This document shows, piece after piece, positions 6,741 to 10,541 of a stretch of 10,541 nucleotides of DNA. The stretch covers positions 1 to 10,541 of the forward strand of contig CAMWIF010000057.1 in NCBI GenBank assembly GCA_947174225.1, read 5' to 3'. Made by a program: the position numbers and the translations under genes. The notes below the pieces were generated by a model that saw nothing but the letters and a program-made list of their open reading frames with translations, was not told the DNA's origin and ran no database searches. Positions within the stretch are counted from its first letter, which is position 1; every line of letters begins with the position of its first letter. The DNA is from an uncultured Porphyromonadaceae bacterium (GTDB taxonomy: Bacteria; Bacteroidota; Bacteroidia; Bacteroidales; Muribaculaceae).

Positions 6741-8003
6741 TTAGTCTTTTAATGTCAACGATGTGGCGTCGCCATATGCTTCGTAGCCGTTTACAATCAC
6801 TTTTTCACCCGGTTGCAGCCCTTCGAGCACTTCGTAATATTCCGGGTTCTGTCGACCGAGGCGAATATTACGCTTATATGCCTTATTTCCGTCACGGTCG
6901 AGTACAAATACCCATTTACCCCCTGTCACGGAATAGAACGAGCCCTTGGGTATGACTACCGCATCTACCGGCTGCCCGAGCTGGAGACTGAGATAGCATG
7001 TCTGACCGCTACGTATGTTGTCGGGACATTTATCGGTAAACGTAAACTCCACCTTGAATTTACCTTCTCTCACTTCCGGATAAACCTTACGAAGACGCAG
7101 ATTCATTTCGCGGTCAGCGCGGGAGGAGGTAGCGAGAAGGTCTTTGTGTACACGGTCGATATAATGTTCATCAATCTGCCCTGTCACCTTATAATTCGTG
7201 AGATCGTTGATCTGCCCGATCTTCTCTCCGGCGTTGATGTTCTGTCCGAGTTCCACATCAAGAAGACCTAATTCCCCGTCGATAGGACTCACCACGTTCA
7301 GATGCTCCTTACGCCTGCGTATCAAGAGTATGTTCTGCTGCATATTGGCAAGGTTATCCTCCATCTGGTCAACTTGTGACAGCCTATAGATGCTATCCTG
7401 GTCAAGACGCTGGTTTATGAGGGTCTGACGGCGTAGAGCCAGTTCATAGTCCTCTTTCGCCTGAATATAGTCCTCCTTTGCTATGAGATTGTCGTTGAAG
7501 AGTCGTTTTTTCTGCTCGAAGGCACGTTTCTTCCTCTGTACCTCCAACTCGAGTTGAGCCTGTTCCGTTCTGTTGTTGAGACGATCCTGTTCCATTGAGA
7601 TACGGGTGTTGCGAAGGATATTCTGCTTCTCAGCAAGTTCCGCCTCAGCGTTGAGTATCTGCAAATCGAGGTTACTGTTGCTTAGACGTACAATCACATC
7701 TCCTTTACGCACCTGCGCACCCTCCTCTACGACCTTTTCCATAACTATGCCCCCCTCTTCCGGACTTATCTGCACAGTGCTTATCGGCTCTACCCTACCG
7801 TCTACTCTCACATAATCATCAAATTTCTGAGATTTTACCTCCGCTATGGAGAGACCTGTCTTCTCGACCTTGTAAGTGGAGGCTATGTCGCTTGTGGCAA
7901 GCCATATGATCAAGCCCACAATCAATATACCGCATCCTATGAAAACCCAATATTTAGGCTTCATCCCCTTTATACCTTTCGGCTTTTCTATTTTCACATC
8001 CAT
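6741..8003 (-). CDS. Periplasmic adaptor (membrane fusion protein), HlyD/MacA-like
   Basis: This 420-residue adaptor would bridge the ABC permease and the TolC-like channel. It has a short Lys-rich cytoplasmic N-terminus, one membrane anchor (about 18-36), a first lipoyl half (about 77-112, ending in VRKGDVIVRLSNS), and a long alpha-helical hairpin (about 113-235) rich in Glu, Gln, Arg and Lys as expected for a coiled coil. These are followed by the second lipoyl half (about 236-265, with VVSPIDGELG), a beta-barrel domain (about 266-345), and a membrane-proximal domain (about 346-420, containing VVIPKGSFY and a GLQPGEKVIVNG-type turn near 395-406). Every domain of the MacA/HlyD family is present, and the length is typical. 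The ATG at 8001-8003 overlaps the end of the channel gene by 10 bp (ATGGATGTGA), so translation is probably coupled. The role follows from domain order and neighbours and is well supported. Confidence 0.95.
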   Translation of the reverse strand: MDVKIEKPKGIKGMKPKYWVFIGCGILIVGLIIWLATSDIASTYKVEKTGLSIAEVKSQKFDDYVRVDGRVEPISTVQISPEEGGIVMEKVVEEGAQVRKGDVIVRLSNSNLDLQILNAEAELAEKQNILRNTRISMEQDRLNNRTEQAQLELEVQRKKRAFEQKKRLFNDNLIAKEDYIQAKEDYELALRRQTLINQRLDQDSIYRLSQVDQMEDNLANMQQNILLIRRRKEHLNVVSPIDGELGLLDVELGQNINAGEKIGQINDLTNYKVTGQIDEHYIDRVHKDLLATSSRADREMNLRLRKVYPEVREGKFKVEFTFTDKCPDNIRSGQTCYLSLQLGQPVDAVVIPKGSFYSVTGGKWVFVLDRDGNKAYKRNIRLGRQNPEYYEVLEGLQPGEKVIVNGYEAYGDATSLTLKD

Positions 8004-9361
8004 AGTCGGTTCCCTTTATAATATTCTACAAGTTTGTATTTCAGTATATAAAGCATCTGCTTCTGTAGCAGTTCCACTCTCGACGCATAATATGTGTTGG
8101 CAGAGAGCTGAAGGTCGATGAGTGAGAGAAGTCCCTCCTCATATTTACGGCTATTCAGCCGATAAGCCTCCGCGTCGGCATCCGTCTTGGCTTTTAGCGA
8201 ACTTATCTCGACGGCATATCCGTCACGGTCTGTCACAGCTGAAAGAATCTCGTCGTGAAGTCGCCGCTGCTCCTCATTCAGTGTTTCCTTAGCCTGTTCA
8301 TATGCATATTTGGCGCGGTTCTTTCCAGATATCCTTCTAAGATTTGAAAAGATAGGTATTGACAAGGTTGCCGCCACGTATTCGCCACGGTTATTTCTGA
8401 ACTGTTCGCCGAAGGAGGGAGCTGCGTATCCTCCACCGAGAGTCTTGTAATAAGAAGTGGAAATTCCGGCATTGAGACTTATAGTCGGCATCATATTTCC
8501 CTTGGCGATATTGTAGGCGTATTTACTTGAATTCACTTCCAGACGTGCATTTATAGCCTTGGGATTGGTTGCAAGTGCCATAGAATACACCCCTTCCGCG
8601 TCTTCCTTGCAGTTTTCAATCAGCGTAGGCATATAAACCGTATCTATTGATAAGGGGTCGCCTATGGGGATATTCATAGCAGAACGCAGTGTCAGCATAG
8701 CCTGAGAAAACAGATTCTGATTATGAACGAGAACATATTTGTCGTTTGCCACGGTTGCCTCTGCCTGAACTACATCAGGCACTCCTTTTATCCCTAACTC
8801 CTCCTGAGTCTTTGTCAGCCTCAGCATCCCTTCACTCTGCTGAAGTTTATCTTCTGCAATCTTGATGGAATTCTGATAATAGAAGGCATCTGCATACGCC
8901 ATCATCGCGGCAATGGCACTGTCGTCTCGTTTCATCTCCAAAGCATTGAGCTGACGCTCCCTTTCGCTTCGGGCGTGACGGTAACGGTTGAGGGTCTGTC
9001 CTCCGTCAAAAAGCATAATCGAAGCGTAGATACCATAACCGTTATTGAAGGTGGTGACATCGTTATATGTATTGGTCTCGGGGTCGATGTTGCGACCCCA
9101 GCTGAACTGCCCTCCTACCTGAGCTGATAATGACGGAAAGAAGTCTGCCAAAGCCTCATTACGGTCAGCCGTTGCCGAAGCCACGTCCCATCGTGCCTTC
9201 ACCACGGAGGAAGCGTGTTCAGCCGCGTAAGCCATACATCGCTCCATGCTCCAGAGAGCAGTGCTATCAGGCTGTAGACTCACCGGCTCAGATTGCACGT
9301 TCATCTGAGCTGTTGCGGTCAAGGCTGTTGCGATTGATATTGTTGTAATTAATTTTTTCAT
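7994..9361 (-). CDS. TolC-family outer-membrane channel
   Basis: This 455-residue protein is the first gene of the cluster. It has a signal peptide (MKKLITT..., hydrophobic to about 18, likely cut near TATA-Q) and two outer-membrane efflux repeats, about 39-230 and 255-450. Typical signs are WSMERCMAYA at the start of the first repeat (37-46), the IMLFDGGQ beta turn (115-122) with its counterpart ATLSIPIFSN (331-340), long amphipathic helices, and the conserved end of the second repeat, YEEGLLSLIDLQLSA (407-421). Three such chains would form a beta-barrel plus a periplasmic alpha-helical duct that docks onto the adaptor. The ATG at 9361 is the only start that keeps the signal peptide; AGGG lies 6-9 bases upstream. 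A sigma-54-like promoter sequence lies just ahead of it. The stop overlaps the adaptor start. The family call is secure; the exported substrate is unknown. Confidence 0.95.
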   Translation of the reverse strand: MKKLITTISIATALTATAQMNVQSEPVSLQPDSTALWSMERCMAYAAEHASSVVKARWDVASATADRNEALADFFPSLSAQVGGQFSWGRNIDPETNTYNDVTTFNNGYGIYASIMLFDGGQTLNRYRHARSERERQLNALEMKRDDSAIAAMMAYADAFYYQNSIKIAEDKLQQSEGMLRLTKTQEELGIKGVPDVVQAEATVANDKYVLVHNQNLFSQAMLTLRSAMNIPIGDPLSIDTVYMPTLIENCKEDAEGVYSMALATNPKAINARLEVNSSKYAYNIAKGNMMPTISLNAGISTSYYKTLGGGYAAPSFGEQFRNNRGEYVAATLSIPIFSNLRRISGKNRAKYAYEQAKETLNEEQRRLHDEILSAVTDRDGYAVEISSLKAKTDADAEAYRLNSRKYEEGLLSLIDLQLSANTYYASRVELLQKQMLYILKYKLVEYYKGNRLWM

Positions 9362-9376
9362 AATGCCCTATAACCT

Positions 9377-9394
9377 TTCAAGAAGCGTGCCAAA
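9377..9394 (-). promoter_or_regulatory. Candidate sigma-54 (-24/-12) promoter for the export/two-component operon
   Basis: Read on the minus strand from 9394, the sequence is TTTGGCACGCTTCTTGAA. Against the sigma-54 consensus TGGCACG-N4-TTGCW, the TGGCACG block (9392-9386) is perfect, the spacing is exact, and TTG (9381-9379) matches. The only deviation is GA instead of GC at the -12 dinucleotide. The last gene pair of the cluster encodes a sigma-54 activator and its kinase, so the context fits autoregulation. Predicted transcription would begin near 9366, only about 5 bases before the ATG, which is unusually close and lowers confidence. Confidence 0.45.
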
Positions 9395-9398
9395 AATA
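9391..9398 (-). promoter_or_regulatory. Possible housekeeping -7 box overlapping the sigma-54-like site
   Basis: On the minus strand 9398-9391 reads TATTTTTG, an exact match to the Bacteroidota -7 consensus TAnnTTTG. It shares its last four bases (TTTG) with the start of the sigma-54-like -24 element. The nearest upstream TTTG (9430-9427) is 28 bp away, too far for the usual 19-21 bp spacer, so the box lacks a good -33 partner. A transcript from here would have a leader of roughly 25 bases, which is more ordinary than the sigma-54 alternative. Confidence 0.3.
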
Positions 9399-9474
9399 TA
9401 TTCAGCTATATTAAAGATAGTTACATCAAAGGTGATAGCTTAGGGTGTCAAAAAATCATACACTTTCAAGTCAA

Positions 9475-9511
9475 ATAATTTTACAATTATGGTGAATGTC
9501 GGACTGATTCA
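9475..9511. promoter_or_regulatory. Two inverted repeats, candidate activator-binding region
   Basis: ATAATT-TTAC-AATTAT (9475-9490) is a perfect 6-bp dyad, and TGAAT-N9-ATTCA (9493-9511) is a perfect 5-bp dyad right beside it. Their centres lie about 116 and 136 bp upstream of the predicted sigma-54 start near 9366, a normal distance for NtrC-type enhancer sites. Short dyads are common by chance in AT-rich DNA, so this is a weak assignment. They could equally serve the divergent gene. Confidence 0.22.
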
Positions 9512-9520
9512 TCGCAGATG

Positions 9521-9545
9521 TCCTCTAATCGTTGATTTCCTCTAA
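9521..9545 (+). repeat. Direct repeat TCCTCTAA x2 in the divergent intergenic region
   Basis: TCCTCTAA occurs at 9521-9528 and again, identically, at 9538-9545. The two copies are 17 bp apart start to start and lie about 50-75 bp upstream of the -7 box of the AAA-ATPase-like gene. This could be a regulator site on either divergent gene or a chance repeat. Confidence 0.35.
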
Positions 9546-9574
9546 AAGAAAAGGCTTTTTTATCCTGCCGGTGT

Positions 9575-9591
9575 AAAAATCTCAGATTTTT
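9575..9591. promoter_or_regulatory. 17-bp palindrome inside a promoter spacer, candidate operator
   Basis: AAAAATCT (9575-9582), a central C, and AGATTTTT (9584-9591) form a perfect dyad with 8-bp arms. It ends 4 bp before the TAnnTTTG box of the AAA-ATPase-like gene and fills the -33 to -7 spacer, where a bound protein would block RNA polymerase. It lies upstream of the expected transcript start, so an RNA hairpin role for this gene is less likely. Confidence 0.4.
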
Positions 9592-9595
9592 TATC

Positions 9596-9603
9596 TACTT
9601 TTG
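9596..9603 (+). promoter_or_regulatory. -7 promoter box of the AAA-ATPase-like gene
   Basis: TACTTTTG matches the Bacteroidota -7 consensus TAnnTTTG exactly and lies 24 bp before the ATG at 9628, giving a leader of about 20 bases. The upstream region has GGTG at 9570-9573 rather than a clear TTTG at -33, so the promoter is only half canonical. Confidence 0.5.
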
Positions 9604-9627
9604 CGAGAGAATCAAAAACTGTTGAGG

Positions 9628-10541
9628 ATGACTGAGATAAAATACCCCGTCGGGCTACAGACGTTTTCTACGATAATCACTGAAAATTATCTTTATGTGG
9701 ATAAAACTGCCCTTATATACAATTTGGTAAGTCAGTCTAAATATGTTCTTTTGAGCCGTCCGCGACGCTTCGGGAAGAGCCTGCTTGTCTCCACCCTTGA
9801 AGCTTACTTCAAAGGACAGAAGGAACTATTCCAAAATCTCGCCATCTCACAGCTCGAATCAGCGTGGACAGAATATCCTGTATTTCGTTTTGACCTCAGC
9901 GGAGAATATTTTAACCATTCAGACATCCTCATTGAACACATAAACGGTCTCCTCGACGATGTTGAGGAATTTAACGGTCTCGAACCCACGACGGGGAGTA
10001 TTTCACGCCGTTTTAAGCTTCTATTAAGAAGAGCTTATGAGAAATTCGGTCAGCGTGTCGTTATCCTTATCGACGAATATGACAAGCCACTCCTCGACTG
10101 TCTCCACGACGATTCCGTACACGAAAGTATGCGGAATCAATTGGCAGCCTTCTATTCTGTGATGAAGGCTTCTGACCAGTATATCAAATTCGTGATGATC
10201 ACAGGGGTATCAAGGTTCAGCAGAGTTTCTATATTCAGTGCCCTAAACAACCTTGACGACATCTCAATGCTACCGGAATATAATGACATATGCGTTATCA
10301 GTGAGACAGAATTCCACAGGTATTTCCCGGAATCTGTCGAGTTATTTGCCGATAAACATCAACTCTCAACAGAGGAAGTGTGGGCTACATTCAAGCGTGA
10401 ATACGACGGCTACCGGTTTGCCCGTGAAGGGGAGTTTATCTATAACCCCTACAGTATGCTCAAGGCTTTCCGCTTCAAGGAACTGGGTCACTATTGGTTT
10501 GTGTCCGGTTCTGCTTCGTTCCTCGTGAACCTTGTGAAGCG
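9628..10541 (+). CDS. AAA-ATPase-like / DUF1703 family protein, N-terminal part (3' end outside window)
   Basis: The frame is open from the ATG at 9628 to the window edge (304 complete codons) with no stop. It matches the AAA-ATPase-like family that usually carries a C-terminal PD-(D/E)XK nuclease-like DUF1703 domain. The window holds only the ATPase part. The start is the family's usual one, with YPVGLQTF (6-13) and YVDKT (23-27) near the N-terminus. A P-loop of unusual form, SRPRRFGKSLL (43-53), keeps GKS but lacks the first Gly of a classical Walker A. Walker B is VVILIDEYD (144-152). TGVSRFSRVSIFSALNN (192-208), YDGYRF (259-264), NPYS (273-276) and YWFVSGS (289-295) are further family hallmarks. 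Full-length members have roughly 500-580 residues, so about 200-270 are missing. The family occurs in many copies in Bacteroidales genomes and its role is not settled. GAGG just before the ATG is a weak ribosome site. Confidence 0.88.
   Translation, partial: MTEIKYPVGLQTFSTIITENYLYVDKTALIYNLVSQSKYVLLSRPRRFGKSLLVSTLEAYFKGQKELFQNLAISQLESAWTEYPVFRFDLSGEYFNHSDILIEHINGLLDDVEEFNGLEPTTGSISRRFKLLLRRAYEKFGQRVVILIDEYDKPLLDCLHDDSVHESMRNQLAAFYSVMKASDQYIKFVMITGVSRFSRVSIFSALNNLDDISMLPEYNDICVISETEFHRYFPESVELFADKHQLSTEEVWATFKREYDGYRFAREGEFIYNPYSMLKAFRFKELGHYWFVSGSASFLVNLVK

Noticed and set aside
6813..7271. Open frame of 152 codons on the + strand inside the adaptor gene.
   Set aside because: It is antisense to the lipoyl, barrel and membrane-proximal domains of the adaptor; a shadow.
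10253..10528. Open frame of 91 codons on the + strand near the right edge.
   Set aside because: It is out of frame within the AAA-ATPase-like gene, whose own frame is open and carries the conserved motifs over the same stretch.

Overview
The window looks chromosomal and comes from a member of the Bacteroidota, most likely the order Bacteroidales; a Muribaculaceae-like gut organism is my guess. The support is: gene types typical of that phylum (a double FtsX/MacB-type permease next to a sigma-54 response regulator, and an AAA-ATPase-like/DUF1703 family protein), start sites with little or no Shine-Dalgarno sequence, and several matches to the Bacteroidota -7 promoter box TAnnTTTG. I could not run a database search, so family names rest on motifs and domain order.

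Layout. The left end (3-1086, + strand) carries two AT-rich genes I do not recognise: the C-terminal part of a hypothetical protein, and a small four-helix membrane protein. They converge on the main feature, a compact minus-strand cluster of six genes (9361 down to 1116). In transcription order these are a TolC-type outer-membrane channel, a HlyD/MacA-type periplasmic adaptor, an FtsX/MacB-type ABC permease, its LolD/MacB-type ATPase, an NtrC-type sigma-54 response regulator, and a histidine kinase. Spacing is very tight: channel and adaptor overlap by 10 bp, the next two gaps are 15 and 11 bp, a 54-bp gap precedes the regulator, and regulator and kinase overlap by 11 bp. A 266-bp intergenic region (9362-9627) separates this cluster from a divergent + strand gene for an AAA-ATPase-like protein, which runs off the right edge.

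How the genes work together. The first four products have every part needed for a tripartite ABC machine that moves a substrate from the inner membrane or periplasm to the outside: cytoplasmic ATPase, double-FtsX permease, periplasmic adaptor and outer-membrane duct. The last two form a two-component system. The kinase has almost no extracytoplasmic part, so it may sense within the membrane or through a membrane partner such as the transporter. The regulator is a sigma-54 activator, and a sequence closely resembling a sigma-54 -24/-12 promoter lies directly upstream of the tolC-like start codon. I infer an autoregulated stress or export module, a Bacteroidota counterpart in logic to the ABC/kinase detoxification modules of Firmicutes. 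The substrate cannot be read from the sequence.

I saw no RNA gene, CRISPR array, insertion sequence or attachment site.
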